Below, piece after piece: positions 9,535 through 18,352 of a stretch of 64,000 nt of DNA. Below the pieces are notes generated by a model, which was not told the origin of the DNA, did not search any database, and was given only the letters and a program-made list of their open reading frames with translations. How positions within the stretch are numbered: the stretch's first letter is position 1; each line of letters opens with the position of its first letter. The translations under genes and the position numbers were made by a program. This stretch comes from Streptococcus oralis (GTDB lineage Bacteria; Bacillota; Bacilli; Lactobacillales; Streptococcaceae), in contig NZ_CP019562.1 in the NCBI RefSeq assembly GCF_001983955.1, positions 1,612,001 to 1,676,000 of the forward strand, in the 5' to 3' direction.

Positions 9535-10046
9535 TTGTATACTACTACCATAGCCGGTCTTAGGATGCGGTCATGGAGTTTGTAGCCTTTTTGGAAGACT
9601 TGTGCGATGGTATCTGCTGGATGTTCATCATCTGCTGGGAGAGTTTGGATGGCCATATGATAGTTATGGTCAAATTCGCCGTCAGCTGCGATTTCTTCGA
9701 TTCCTTCTTCTTTCAAAGCGTAAACCAAGCTTTCTTGCACCATCTCCAATCCTTTTTTAACATCGTCTGTCAAACCTTCAACGGCTAGTGCACGTTCTAA
9801 GTTGTCGAGCGATGGTAAGATTGCTTTTGCCAGGTCTTGGCTACGATAACGTTGCAAGTTTTGACGTTCTTCATTGGCACGGCGTTGAATATTTTGCATT
9901 TCTGCATGAGCGCGAAGGTATTTATTTTCAAACTCATCTGCACGTTCATTTGCCAAGTCCAACTCTGACTTTTCAGGAGTTGTTTCTTCAGTTGTTTCCA
10001 CAACTTCCTCTTCTTTCATTTCTTCATTTTTTATATCTTGGGCCAT
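9531..10046 (-). CDS. grpE: Nucleotide exchange factor GrpE
   Basis: 171 residues from [10 protein letters not shown], chosen because GGAGG lies six bases upstream; a longer in-frame start (10070) would put that site inside the gene. An acidic N-terminal tail leads into a long coiled coil (residues about 40-100, with [17 protein letters not shown]) and a beta domain ending [16 protein letters not shown], the GrpE signature. It releases ADP from DnaK. It lies 26 bases after hrcA in the heat-shock operon. Its stop codon coincides with the end of a palindromic element. Confidence 0.97.
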   Translation of the reverse strand: MAQDIKNEEMKEEEVVETTEETTPEKSELDLANERADEFENKYLRAHAEMQNIQRRANEERQNLQRYRSQDLAKAILPSLDNLERALAVEGLTDDVKKGLEMVQESLVYALKEEGIEEIAADGEFDHNYHMAIQTLPADDEHPADTIAQVFQKGYKLHDRILRPAMVVVYN

Positions 10047-10072
10047 TTTCGCCTCCTTTAATGATTTCAATC

Positions 10073-11107
10073 TTAATGTACTTCGTAATGATTACTGCTG
10101 AGGTAGCGGTAAAAATCTGTCAACTTCATGGTCAAAACACGATTGACAACATTGACTTGATTGACCAATTGCTGGTAGTCCAGATTGACCGGACCGATAA
10201 TCGCTAGAATTCCAAAACCACGATAAGGGATGAGGAATTTACTGCTAATCACCGCCAAGTTTGCTAGACAAGACTCCTGACTGTCCGCAACACGGACATT
10301 TTGCATCTGATCTTCATGCAGACCCTCACGAATCTCCAAAGCCACCTTTTGCGGTTGGTCAAAGAACTGATAGGCCGCTAGATTGGCAAAATTCAAGAGA
10401 TTGACTTTTCCCGATACCACAATGTTTTCATTGAACATTTCTTTAAAAATGTGTTCAAAGAGATCCATGACATTGTCCGTTGTTGTGAAGTAACGCTGGA
10501 TAATCTGCGGGATCTCCGTCCGAATCTTGTAGTGAATATCTAGAACCGTGTGACCGAGGAAACGTTCCTGAATGATGTTCTTCAGTTTCAGCAAATCTTC
10601 CTGCAAGAAGTTCCTTGGAATCAGAAATTGACTGGTAACCGTTCGGGACTCGTCTAGGGTAAATACTGCCAAGGCTGTATGTTGTCCCAAAACAACGATA
10701 TCAAAGGCTGTCAACCGTTGCCTACTCGGCTCAACATCCAGTGCTACTACCGTACAGCCGCTCAGGTCTGTCAGTAGATTAGCAGCCTCTTGCAGAATAT
10801 CCTCCAGTTTGAAGAACTCCTGATCAAAGGCTTTGACAATCTCGTATACCTCATTTTCAGCCAGTCTATCAAAAGCAAGCGAGTGTTTCACATAGTACTG
10901 AAATCCCGCGACACTTGGCATCCGACCGCTTGAGGTATGAGCCTTCTCAAGCAAACCCTGCTTCTCTAGCGCTGCCATGTCATTACGAATGGTAGCACTA
11001 CTAGAATTGATAGACTCTTGTAGCGCCTTGGATCCGACAGGTTCGTGCGTTTTGGTAAAGATGTCAATAATCAGATTTAAAATATCCTGCTGACGCTCTG
11101 TAACCAT
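10073..11107 (-). CDS. hrcA: Heat-inducible transcription repressor HrcA
   Basis: 344 residues from [17 protein letters not shown], with GGAGTG upstream; an earlier in-frame start at 11140 would lie inside the CIRCE operator and is rejected. The N-terminal winged helix (to about residue 75, with [30 protein letters not shown] split over the recognition region) binds CIRCE; the C-terminal half is the HrcA core domain. It represses its own operon hrcA-grpE-dnaK-dnaJ and needs GroE activity in known systems. A CIRCE lies between promoter and start and a second lies upstream. Confidence 0.97.
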   Translation of the reverse strand: MVTERQQDILNLIIDIFTKTHEPVGSKALQESINSSSATIRNDMAALEKQGLLEKAHTSSGRMPSVAGFQYYVKHSLAFDRLAENEVYEIVKAFDQEFFKLEDILQEAANLLTDLSGCTVVALDVEPSRQRLTAFDIVVLGQHTALAVFTLDESRTVTSQFLIPRNFLQEDLLKLKNIIQERFLGHTVLDIHYKIRTEIPQIIQRYFTTTDNVMDLFEHIFKEMFNENIVVSGKVNLLNFANLAAYQFFDQPQKVALEIREGLHEDQMQNVRVADSQESCLANLAVISSKFLIPYRGFGILAIIGPVNLDYQQLVNQVNVVNRVLTMKLTDFYRYLSSNHYEVH

Positions 11108-11133
11108 CTCATCACTCCTCTCTGTCCAATCGA

Positions 11134-11160
11134 TTAGCACTCTATGTACCCAAGTGCTAA
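11134..11160. promoter_or_regulatory. CIRCE operator 1 (5' leader of hrcA)
   Basis: TTAGCACTC-N9-AAGTGCTAA, one mismatch from the CIRCE consensus, lies between the -10 (11177-11172) and the hrcA start codon, 26 bases before it. Confidence 0.95.
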
Positions 11161-11171
11161 CTCATGATTCT

Positions 11172-11199
11172 ATTATACACCCTTAGAAGAGAATGTCAA
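11172..11199 (-). promoter_or_regulatory. Sigma-A promoter of the heat-shock operon
   Basis: On the minus strand TTGACA (11199-11194), a 16-base spacer and TATAAT (11177-11172). Both hexamers are perfect and lie between the two CIRCE elements. Confidence 0.93.
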
Positions 11200-11216
11200 G
11201 ACAAAAACTCAAAAAA

Positions 11217-11243
11217 TTAGCACTCTTTTACCAAGAGTGCTAA
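11217..11243. promoter_or_regulatory. CIRCE operator 2 (upstream of promoter)
   Basis: TTAGCACTC-N9-GAGTGCTAA is a perfect CIRCE, 83 bp from operator 1 and just upstream of the -35. It could also act as a stem-loop for the DUF2812 operon end region. Confidence 0.93.
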
Positions 11244-11267
11244 AAATCAGTCTGAAGACCTAGAATC

Positions 11268-11780
11268 TTACTTCTCATCTACTTGGTATTTCCTTTTAAG
11301 TCTAAAAAAGCCGTAGATTAGATAAGAAATTAAACAAGTGTATAAAACGAAAATAATAAAGAAAGACTGAGACAAGTTTTCTCGATACAAACTCATGCAA
11401 ACAACAAGACCACCTGAAAAAGTGGCTATACAGGAACGAAGTCTAGACCGCATAACTTCCCATCTGAGACCCTTACTCATATAGACTTTCTCCTCTGAAA
11501 GTATATCAGAAGTTGGTTTACGAAGAATTGAACAAAAACCTGTTTCTATCAATTCCCAACCGCTATTTCTAAAATCTTGCAGTTCATGCTTATACTTTTT
11601 AAGAAATCTAGAATCATATATACGGTAGATGACATCGTCTGGTTGGCATTGGTCAAAATAGAAAAAACCAAAACGACTCGTTCTATATCTCCAGCCTTTC
11701 AAGTGCATCTCACGCAAATACTCTTCTTCCTTGTCCAAATCAACAATGGTGAAAATCCGAAATTGTACTTTGCTATTCAT
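11268..11780 (-). CDS. DUF2812 membrane protein (copy 1)
   Basis: 170 residues. The N-terminal half carries the DUF2812 pattern (FRIFTIVDLDKEEEYLREMH, then a conserved aromatic KGWRYR segment); the C-terminal half has two hydrophobic segments (about 112-130 and 138-158) and a basic end. Last gene of a padR-DUF2812-DUF2812 operon. PadR regulators with DUF2812 partners are common in Firmicutes; the partner's function is unknown. It is paralogous to the preceding gene. Confidence 0.78.
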   Translation of the reverse strand: MNSKVQFRIFTIVDLDKEEEYLREMHLKGWRYRTSRFGFFYFDQCQPDDVIYRIYDSRFLKKYKHELQDFRNSGWELIETGFCSILRKPTSDILSEEKVYMSKGLRWEVMRSRLRSCIATFSGGLVVCMSLYRENLSQSFFIIFVLYTCLISYLIYGFFRLKRKYQVDEK

Positions 11781-11814
11781 TGTCTTACCTCCAAATTAGA
11801 AAACAGGCATTGTT

Positions 11815-12393
11815 TCATTTATCAGATAATTCTTTCCACTTTTGACTCAATTTCCAAAAAATATAAGAAATCTGAATCGCAAAAACTATCAATAAAATCC
11901 AATCTATTATGAAAATCAAAAATACTTCCCATCTGAAAGAACTAGCTCCACTGACAAACTTTGAGAAAACCGGTAGTAGAGCTAAAAATAGAATCAAAAT
12001 AGGAAGCATCCGCATTATTAAAATCCGTTTCATCATAGCTAACTTCCCTGTAGCGTCATTATAGATTTCAAACTCAGTATCCGATTCAATTCCAGAATGT
12101 GCTTTTCTAAAATAGGAAAAACAATTAAAGTCTGTAATATGCTCCCAGCCACAGTCTTTAAATAGTTGTAAATAGGAGGCTCTCTCTGATTTTTTCATGG
12201 GATAAAAGTCCAACTGATAAGACACCTGCTCCGGTTGGCACTTTTCAAAAGTATACTTAACCGCAACTACTAAGTTAGAATAGCTTACTTTCCTAAGTTT
12301 CCAACCCTTAGCATGCATTTCCCCAAGGTATAAGGCCTCTCTATCATAATCTGCAATTGTAGATATCCGATATACAACCTTCTTTTCCATCAT
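11815..12393 (-). CDS. DUF2812 membrane protein (copy 2)
   Basis: 192 residues with the same layout as the gene at 11268: an N-terminal soluble part (YRISTIADYDREALYLGEMH and AKGWKLRKVSY) and two membrane segments in the C-terminal third (about 128-148 and 160-180). Its start overlaps the padR stop by 4 bases, so it is coupled to the regulator. The function is unknown. Confidence 0.78.
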   Translation of the reverse strand: MMEKKVVYRISTIADYDREALYLGEMHAKGWKLRKVSYSNLVVAVKYTFEKCQPEQVSYQLDFYPMKKSERASYLQLFKDCGWEHITDFNCFSYFRKAHSGIESDTEFEIYNDATGKLAMMKRILIMRMLPILILFLALLPVFSKFVSGASSFRWEVFLIFIIDWILLIVFAIQISYIFWKLSQKWKELSDK

Positions 12394-12710
12394 ACTTCCT
12401 CCCGACTGTTTCTATAGAGCCGTTCAATACGTTTCAATTCAATCTCCAAAACCTTTCGTCCCAAATCTGTTATCTGATAGATTTTCCGTTTTTCCTCCTC
12501 TCGGACAAAGGAGATCAAGCCATCCTTTTCCATTTTTGACAAGGTTCCATACATAGTTCCAGGACTAATCAAAACTTGTGAATCTGTCATATCCTTGACC
12601 TTTTGTGTAATACTATAACCATGACGTTCCTTTTGTAGACAGAACAAGATATAAAAACCTGTTTCAGTCATGGGAAGGTAAACACGCCTGATCTTATCTG
12701 TTAATTCCAT
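12390..12710 (-). CDS. PadR-family transcriptional regulator
   Basis: 106 residues: a winged-helix domain with the PadR pattern FYILFCLQKERHGYSITQKV and SPGTMYGTLSKMEKDGLI, then a short basic C-terminal helix. It probably represses its own operon with the two DUF2812 genes; an inverted repeat is found upstream. The AGGAGG ribosome-binding site sits before the ATG. The inducer is unknown. Confidence 0.87.
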   Translation of the reverse strand: MELTDKIRRVYLPMTETGFYILFCLQKERHGYSITQKVKDMTDSQVLISPGTMYGTLSKMEKDGLISFVREEEKRKIYQITDLGRKVLEIELKRIERLYRNSREEV

Positions 12711-12759
12711 TTAACCACACCTCCTATTTAATTCGATACATCGCACTTCGTTATATAAA

Positions 12760-12778
12760 ATATATCACAGTTCGATAT
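12760..12778. promoter_or_regulatory. Candidate PadR operator
   Basis: TATATC-N7-GATATA, a perfect 6-bp inverted repeat about 50 bp upstream of padR. Two further TTCG-containing copies of the half pattern follow toward the gene. Confidence 0.5.
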
Positions 12779-12820
12779 AAAATGCAAAAAAGATCACCCT
12801 CAGGCAATCTTTCTTCTATA

Positions 12821-14167
12821 TTAGTAAAGATCTAAATAATTATCAACTTCCCATTGTGAAACAAAGGTCGCATAGCTAGCCCACTCGATACGTTTGGCTT
12901 CAAGGAAACTAGTGTAGATGTGTTCACCTAGGGCTGCCTTGACCACTTCATCCTCAGTCAAAGCTTTCAAGGCGTTATGAAGAGTTGATGGAAGGTCGGT
13001 GATTCCAGCTTCCTTACGCTCTTCTGCTGTCATGATGTAGATATTTTCTTCGATAGGAGCTGGTGCTTCGATTTTGTTTTCAATACCATGCAAACCAACT
13101 TCCAATAGAACTGCCATCGCGATGTATGGGTTTGCCATTGGGTCCACTGAACGCAACTCAAGACGAGTTCCCATACCACGTGAAGCTGGTACGCGCACAA
13201 GTGGCGAACGGTTACGACCAGCCCAAGCAATGTAAACAGGTGCTTCATAACCTGGAACCAAACGTTTGTATGAGTTAACTGTTGGGTTCATGATAGCAGT
13301 ATAGTTGTAAGCATGTTTGATCAAGCCACCAAGGAAATGATAGGCCGTTTCAGACAACTGCATTCCTTTTGGATCATTTGGATCAAAGAAGGCATTGTTT
13401 CCTTCTGCATCAAACAAGGACATATTACAGTGCATACCTGATCCAGCGATACCAAATTTTGGTTTCGCCATAAAGGTTGCGTAAAGACCGTGTTTGCGAG
13501 CAATGGTTTTAACAACAAGTTTAAAGATTTGAATCTTGTCACAGGCACGAAGGACTTCATCATACTTGAAGTCAATCTCATGTTGTCCAACCGCAACTTC
13601 ATGGTGACTCGCTTCTACTTCGAATCCCATTTTGGTCAAGACATTCACAATTTCACGACGCGTATTGTCTGCAAGGTCAGTAGGGGCCAAGTCGAAGTAG
13701 CCACCCTTGTCATTTACCTCAAGAGTTGGATCCCCATTTTCATCCAACTTAAATAGGAAGAATTCTGGTTCTGGACCAAGGTTGAAGGATTTGAATCCTA
13801 CTTCTTCCATATGACGAAGTGCACGCTTCAGATTACCACGTGGGTCACCTGCAAAGGGTTCGCCTTCTGTTGTATAGACATCACAGATCAAACCTGCAAC
13901 ACTTCCATTTTCATCTCCCCATGGGAAGACTGTCCATGTATCCAAGTCTGGGTACAAGTACATATCTGACTCATTGATACGTACAAAACCTTCAATAGAA
14001 GAGCCATCAAACATGGCTTTGTTTGACAAGACCTTATCTAACTGTTCATCTGTAGCAGGAATTTCGACGTTTTTCATGGTTCCCAGAATATCTGAAAACA
14101 TGAGACGGATAAAGGTAACATTTTTTTCCTTGACTTCACGACGAATATCTGCAGCTGTGATTGGCAT
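12821..14167 (-). CDS. glnA: Glutamine synthetase, type I
   Basis: 448 residues, typical of the Gram-positive GSI-alpha class. Visible are the N-terminal beta-grasp region ([19 protein letters not shown]), the [19 protein letters not shown] segment, the ATP/metal region (GPEPEFFLF and [13 protein letters not shown]) and the C-terminal [19 protein letters not shown]. It makes glutamine from glutamate and ammonia and in Firmicutes its feedback-inhibited form activates GlnR. It is 36 bases after glnR, from which it is co-transcribed. Confidence 0.98.
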   Translation of the reverse strand: MPITAADIRREVKEKNVTFIRLMFSDILGTMKNVEIPATDEQLDKVLSNKAMFDGSSIEGFVRINESDMYLYPDLDTWTVFPWGDENGSVAGLICDVYTTEGEPFAGDPRGNLKRALRHMEEVGFKSFNLGPEPEFFLFKLDENGDPTLEVNDKGGYFDLAPTDLADNTRREIVNVLTKMGFEVEASHHEVAVGQHEIDFKYDEVLRACDKIQIFKLVVKTIARKHGLYATFMAKPKFGIAGSGMHCNMSLFDAEGNNAFFDPNDPKGMQLSETAYHFLGGLIKHAYNYTAIMNPTVNSYKRLVPGYEAPVYIAWAGRNRSPLVRVPASRGMGTRLELRSVDPMANPYIAMAVLLEVGLHGIENKIEAPAPIEENIYIMTAEERKEAGITDLPSTLHNALKALTEDEVVKAALGEHIYTSFLEAKRIEWASYATFVSQWEVDNYLDLY

Positions 14168-14203
14168 GGGTTTTCTCCTTAATATATGACTACTTGCGAT
14201 TGC

Positions 14204-14560
14204 CTAACCGCGACCAAAGGGTGACCGTACTGAAGCAAAGCGCCCCTGCTGGAGGAGTTCATTGTGAAGTGCACGACGCACTTCCGTCTGACTCACAGCT
14301 TTCTTGGACTTCGCCTCGCGTTCAGCATATTTTTTCTTAATCGCAGCAATATTATGACCTTCAGAGATATAATCTTTGATTTCAAGTAGACGATCCATGT
14401 CATTCAAAGAATACATGCGACGGTTCCCTTCGTTTCGATCAGGTTTGATCAACTCTTGATCTTCATAATAACGAATCTGACGCGCCGAGAGATCGGTCAA
14501 CTTCATAACACTGCCGATAGGAAAAACAGCCATATTTCGGCGAAATTCTCTTTCCTTCAT
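14204..14560 (-). CDS. glnR: Nitrogen regulator GlnR (MerR family)
   Basis: 118 residues: a MerR-type winged helix (MKLTDLSARQIRYYEDQELI, then NRRMYSLNDMDRLLEIKDYI) and a short C-terminal tail that in Bacillus mediates the response to glutamine synthetase. It represses glnRA under nitrogen excess. A perfect GlnR box precedes the promoter. Confidence 0.96.
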   Translation of the reverse strand: MKEREFRRNMAVFPIGSVMKLTDLSARQIRYYEDQELIKPDRNEGNRRMYSLNDMDRLLEIKDYISEGHNIAAIKKKYAEREAKSKKAVSQTEVRRALHNELLQQGRFASVRSPFGRG

Positions 14561-14583
14561 TTACAATTTCCTTCTTCCTGTCT

Positions 14584-14636
14584 ATTATAGTCTAAAAAAA
14601 GACAAACGTCAACGAATAATGTCATAAAATGTAACA
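14584..14636 (-). promoter_or_regulatory. glnR promoter with GlnR box
   Basis: On the minus strand TGTTA-N7-TGACA (14636-14620) matches the GlnR/TnrA box TGTNA-N7-TNACA exactly. TTGACG (14612-14607), a 17-base spacer and TATAAT (14589-14584) follow. The box ends next to the stop codon of the upstream gene. Confidence 0.93.
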
Positions 14637-15164
14637 TTATTTTCTTTTTTTCTCCCAAAAGAGTTTCAGTTGCTCAATATCATAATTAACAAGGATTGCG
14701 ACAAAAACTCCCATAAATGTTTCAAATACGCGCGCAAACACGTACAAAAATGTTTCTCCGCTTGGTATTGATAGGGTAATAATCAACATAGCCGCTACAC
14801 CACCGATAACTCCTGCCTTGTTGTTCATGGCAACGTTTGTCATAATGGTTAACATGGTGCAAATCGGAACAACTAGTAAGGTTACCCAAAAGGCTCCATG
14901 AAATAAAGTGTTTAAGAGGAAAAAGACAAGGGCGTAAAAACCGCCAATACTATTTCCTAAGATACGCGAAGTTCCAAAATGGACGCTCTTATCAAAGCTC
15001 TCTCGTAAACTGAAGACTGCTGTCAATGCTCCGATTTGAAGCCCCTTCCAGCCAAAAAAACCAAAAATCAAGAGAACTATAAATACGGCAATCCCTGTTT
15101 TGAAGGTTCGCATACCAAGCTTGAACTGTGACTTATCAAATTTATATTTTTTAAAATAACTCAT
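14637..15164 (-). CDS. FUSC/DUF939-type membrane protein
   Basis: 175 residues with four to five hydrophobic segments (about 20-38, 45-60, 70-105, 115-135 and 145-160) and basic ends. It resembles short aromatic-acid-exporter (FUSC, DUF939) proteins. In pneumococcus a similar membrane gene lies between pgk and glnR. Substrate and role are unknown. Confidence 0.72.
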   Translation of the reverse strand: MSYFKKYKFDKSQFKLGMRTFKTGIAVFIVLLIFGFFGWKGLQIGALTAVFSLRESFDKSVHFGTSRILGNSIGGFYALVFFLLNTLFHGAFWVTLLVVPICTMLTIMTNVAMNNKAGVIGGVAAMLIITLSIPSGETFLYVFARVFETFMGVFVAILVNYDIEQLKLFWEKKRK

Positions 15165-15251
15165 AATCTCAACTTTCTACTACCATTTTAACATAAATTA
15201 GTTGATTTTATGAGTGAAAATCAATAGGAAGCGTTTTTAATTTCGGGCTAT

Positions 15252-15279
15252 AAAAAAGAGGAAACAGAGTTCCTCTTTT
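15252..15279 (-). terminator. Terminator after pgk
   Basis: The minus strand reads AAAGAGGAA-CTCTG-TTCCTCTTT with a T run, 22 bases downstream of the pgk stop. Confidence 0.88.
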
Positions 15280-15301
15280 CTATGATTTCATCTAAGAAAG
15301 C

Positions 15302-16501
15302 TTATTTTTCTGTAAGTGCTGCCAATCCTGGCAATACTTTACCTTCAAGGAGTTCCATTGATGCTCCACCACCAGTAGAGATCCATGAGAACTTGTCTGC
15401 ACGGCCAAGGTTGATGGCTGCAGCAGCTGAGTCACCACCACCGATGATTGATTTCACACCTGGTTGTTTCACGATAGCATCCATGACACCGATTGTACCA
15501 GCTTGGAAGTCTGGGTTTTCAAATACACCCATAGGTCCGTTCCATACAACTGTTTTGGCACCAGTCAAAGCTTCGTCGAATTTAGCGATAGATTTAGGAC
15601 CGATATCCAAACCAAGGAAACCTGGATCAACCGCTTCACCTTCAGTGTCTTTCACTTCAGTGTAGTCAGCAAATGCGTTTGCTTCTTTTGAGTCAACTGG
15701 CAAGATCAATTTGCCATTTGCTTTTTCAAGAAGAGCTTTTGCAACATCCAATTTGTCTTCTTCTACAAGTGAGTTACCGATTTCGATACCTTGAGCTTTG
15801 TAGAATGTGTAAGTCATCCCACCACCGATAAGCACTTTATCAGCTTTTTCAAGCAAGTTTTCGATAACACCGATTTTGTCTGAAACTTTTGAACCACCAA
15901 GGATCGCTACGAATGGACGTTCTGGAGCTTCAACTGCTTCTTGGATGTAGGCAATTTCGTTCTCAAGAAGGAATCCAGCTACTGCTTTTTCAACGTTTGC
16001 TGAGATACCAACGTTAGATGCGTGTGCACGGTGAGCAGTACCGAATGCATCGTTTACGAAGATACCATCTCCAAGTGAAGCCCAGTATTTACCAAGTTCA
16101 GGATCGTTTTTAGATTCTTTCTTGCCGTCAACATCTTCGAAACGAGTGTTTTCAACCAAGAGAACTTGTCCATCTTCAAGAGCGTTAACAGCGGCTTCCA
16201 ATTCAGCACCACGTGTAACACCTGGGATAAATTTAACTTCTTGTCCCAATTTAGCAGCCAAGTCAGCAGCTACAGGAGCAAGTGATTTACCTTCTTTGTC
16301 TGCTTCTTCTTTTACACGTCCAAGGTGAGAGAAGAGGACTGCACGTCCACCTTGTTCAAGGATGTACTTGATAGTTGGAAGAGCTGCAGTGATACGGTTA
16401 TCATTGGTAATCACGCCATCTTTAACAGGTACGTTGAAGTCAACACGAACGAGAACTTTTTCCCCTTTCAATTCAACGTCTTTAACAGTCAATTTTGCCA
16501 T
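15302..16501 (-). CDS. pgk: Phosphoglycerate kinase
   Basis: 399 residues from [20 protein letters not shown], with AAGGAG upstream; an earlier in-frame start at 16591 lacks a ribosome-binding site. Family motifs: RVDFNVP (residues about 18-24), HLGR, the hinge and nucleotide-binding segment [14 protein letters not shown], and the C-terminal [11 protein letters not shown] and [13 protein letters not shown]. It converts 1,3-bisphosphoglycerate to 3-phosphoglycerate with ATP formation in glycolysis. A monocistronic unit with its own promoter and terminator. Confidence 0.98.
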   Translation of the reverse strand: MAKLTVKDVELKGEKVLVRVDFNVPVKDGVITNDNRITAALPTIKYILEQGGRAVLFSHLGRVKEEADKEGKSLAPVAADLAAKLGQEVKFIPGVTRGAELEAAVNALEDGQVLLVENTRFEDVDGKKESKNDPELGKYWASLGDGIFVNDAFGTAHRAHASNVGISANVEKAVAGFLLENEIAYIQEAVEAPERPFVAILGGSKVSDKIGVIENLLEKADKVLIGGGMTYTFYKAQGIEIGNSLVEEDKLDVAKALLEKANGKLILPVDSKEANAFADYTEVKDTEGEAVDPGFLGLDIGPKSIAKFDEALTGAKTVVWNGPMGVFENPDFQAGTIGVMDAIVKQPGVKSIIGGGDSAAAAINLGRADKFSWISTGGGASMELLEGKVLPGLAALTEK

Positions 16502-16854
16502 TAGATATGACTCCTTCTTTTTTTTATACGTGTTAATTATATCACAAAATCCGCAAAAGAGATAGAAAAACCCTAAACTTTTCTTGTTCATTCTTCTATC
16601 TATTAACCTAAAAACCTAGGATTGCAGTGCGGGAAATAGTAATCTTCACATAATTCGGTTGGAATAATTTAGGCAAATTCTTGATTGATCTGCCTAATTA
16701 CTTCTATACCATTCTTTTTCTAACACTTTAATCCTTAATATTCTAAACTCTACAGTCCTTCTTTTTGAATTGCTAGGTTTCTTATTATACAATATAACTA
16801 AAATAGTTTCTTTAGTTTGTGCTATTTGAGATTAAAAGAAGGGGAATTGCTACC
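16502..16854. promoter_or_regulatory. Divergent promoter region pgk / WYL regulator
   Basis: Non-coding. For pgk, an extended -10 TGATATAAT (minus strand, TATAAT at 16541-16536). A hairpin TTAGGCA/TGCCTAA lies at about 16670-16701. The remainder is AT-rich with no further clear signal. Confidence 0.5.
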
Positions 16855-17781
16855 ATGAAATTAGAAAGACTAATTTATATTTTACTGTCTCTTTTAAATA
16901 AGAAGAGAATAACAGCTAAAGAGATTGCAGAGAGATTTGAAATATCTACTCGAACTGTATATAGGGACATGGATACACTCAGTTTAGCGGGGATCCCAAT
17001 CTATTCGGAACGTGGAGATAAGGGAGGTTTCTATATACCGAGCGACTATAAGATAGACAGAAACTTTTTCACTGAGGAGGAGAGACAGTTTATCATTAAT
17101 ATGAGCCAAAATGTTAGTAAAATCGTTGGTCATTCAAGTCTTGACAGTATCGAACACAAGCTGTCTTCTTAAGAAATTACAAGAGCAAACAGTCCTTTTT
17201 ACTTTGATCTCAGTTCCTGGACTCTTAATACAAAGTTTTTACTAGAAATTGAGGAAGCGATACAAACTGAACAGATGATTTCTTTTTCTTACTATTCGAA
17301 AAAACAGGAGAAAAGTCAGCGAACAATTATCCCATACAGATTGATCTATAAACTGAATGCTTGGTATGTTATCGGTTACTGCTTAGAAAAATTAGATTTT
17401 CGTATTTTTAAATTAACTCGAATTCGTGAACTAGAACTAGTGGAGATAAAAGATAAACCATTCGATTATCCACGTTTATCTCAAGAAAAGTTAGAGCTTT
17501 TTTTAAATCCCCCAAAACATAAAGTGGAGGGGCAAGGAGAAGAAATCGAACTAGTTTTTACAAGATTTGCACTCCCAAAAATCTACGATCACTTCACGGA
17601 AGAAGAAATCAGAGTCGAGGACGAAATAATAAAAGTTCAGGCATTCAGAGCTTTAACTCCTGCATTTTTTGATTTACTCTTAAGCTTTGGTTATCAAGTA
17701 AAGGTCGTATCTCCAAGTCACTTACAAAATCTACTGGTCAGTACTCTCAAAAAAAATCTTCAGCAATATGACAACCTGTAG
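16855..17781 (+). pseudogene. WYL-domain transcriptional regulator split by an in-frame stop
   Basis: One continuous frame encodes a DeoR-type N-terminal HTH (KKRITAKEIAERFEISTRTV, then YRDMDTLSLAGIP) and a WYL ligand-sensing domain (IPYRLIYKLNAWYVIGYC). The only interruption is a TAA at 17170-17172, after residue 105; both sides are in the same frame. The start at 16855 has GAAGGGG upstream. Either the gene is inactivated, or the HTH part alone is made. The downstream half also has an internal ATG at 17275 without a strong ribosome-binding site. The intact family member would regulate a neighbouring gene, perhaps the NTF2-like protein. Confidence 0.82.
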
Positions 17782-17865
17782 TCATATTTCCTTTTGTATA
17801 CTCTTAAGTGGGCAAAATATTTCGTGATATTCATCATAGCCCAATTATTTTACAGGAGGTTCCAA

Positions 17866-18234
17866 ATGGATACAAAAACACTTGCAGAAAGCTATTTTAC
17901 GGCAGTAAATGAGGGAGGCTGGGAAGATTTCGTAGCTGAAAACTTTGACTATGGCATGTGCGATAGTATAGAAATTCGACAAGGACGTGATGTTTATTTG
18001 CAAGGCGCAGGCCAATTCTATGCTTTGAGCCAGCATCTTGAAGTGAAGCAATTACTTGTTGATGGTCGAGCAGTCTCAGCTTTAAATCGCTACCATCTAC
18101 ATTCTCCTCAAGGAAAAGAACTTGAACTGGATGTCGCAGAATTTCTGAAATTCGATGAGTTTGATAAATTAGTTGCATCCAATATTTATTTCGACACCTA
18201 TCGTTTCCAAAAATTTATCCAAGGAATTGAATAA
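17866..18234 (+). CDS. SnoaL/NTF2-like small protein
   Basis: 122 residues from MDTKTLAESYFTAVN; the AGGAGG nine bases upstream decides this start over one further upstream. The pattern (helical start, acidic centre, alternating beta strands, ending FDTYRFQKFIQGIE) suggests an NTF2-like alpha+beta barrel. No catalytic residues can be assigned. It follows the WYL regulator by 84 bases, an arrangement common for WYL regulators and their targets. Confidence 0.65.
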   Translation: MDTKTLAESYFTAVNEGGWEDFVAENFDYGMCDSIEIRQGRDVYLQGAGQFYALSQHLEVKQLLVDGRAVSALNRYHLHSPQGKELELDVAEFLKFDEFDKLVASNIYFDTYRFQKFIQGIE

Positions 18235-18277
18235 CAAAAATCTAGCTTCAAATTTACTCTTCAATTTCAAAACTAAA

Positions 18278-18316
18278 AACAAGGTCTGACTAATCTACAG
18301 TCAAACCTTGTTTTTT
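18278..18316. terminator. Bidirectional terminator between convergent genes
   Basis: AACAAGGT-TGAC stem pairs with GTCA-ACCTTGTT, T run on the plus side and A run on the other. It separates the NTF2-like gene from the endoglycosidase gene. Confidence 0.85.
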
Positions 18317-18352
18317 AATTTTTATGAGAAAATCCAAGATTCGTAAATCTGA

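Noticed and set aside
11107..11140. Longer HrcA starting at 11140
   Set aside because: That start lies in the CIRCE operator and lacks a ribosome-binding site; HrcA proteins begin with MVTERQ-type sequence.
16501..16591. N-terminally extended phosphoglycerate kinase
   Set aside because: The extension covers the promoter and ribosome-binding site; the family start is MAKLTVKD.
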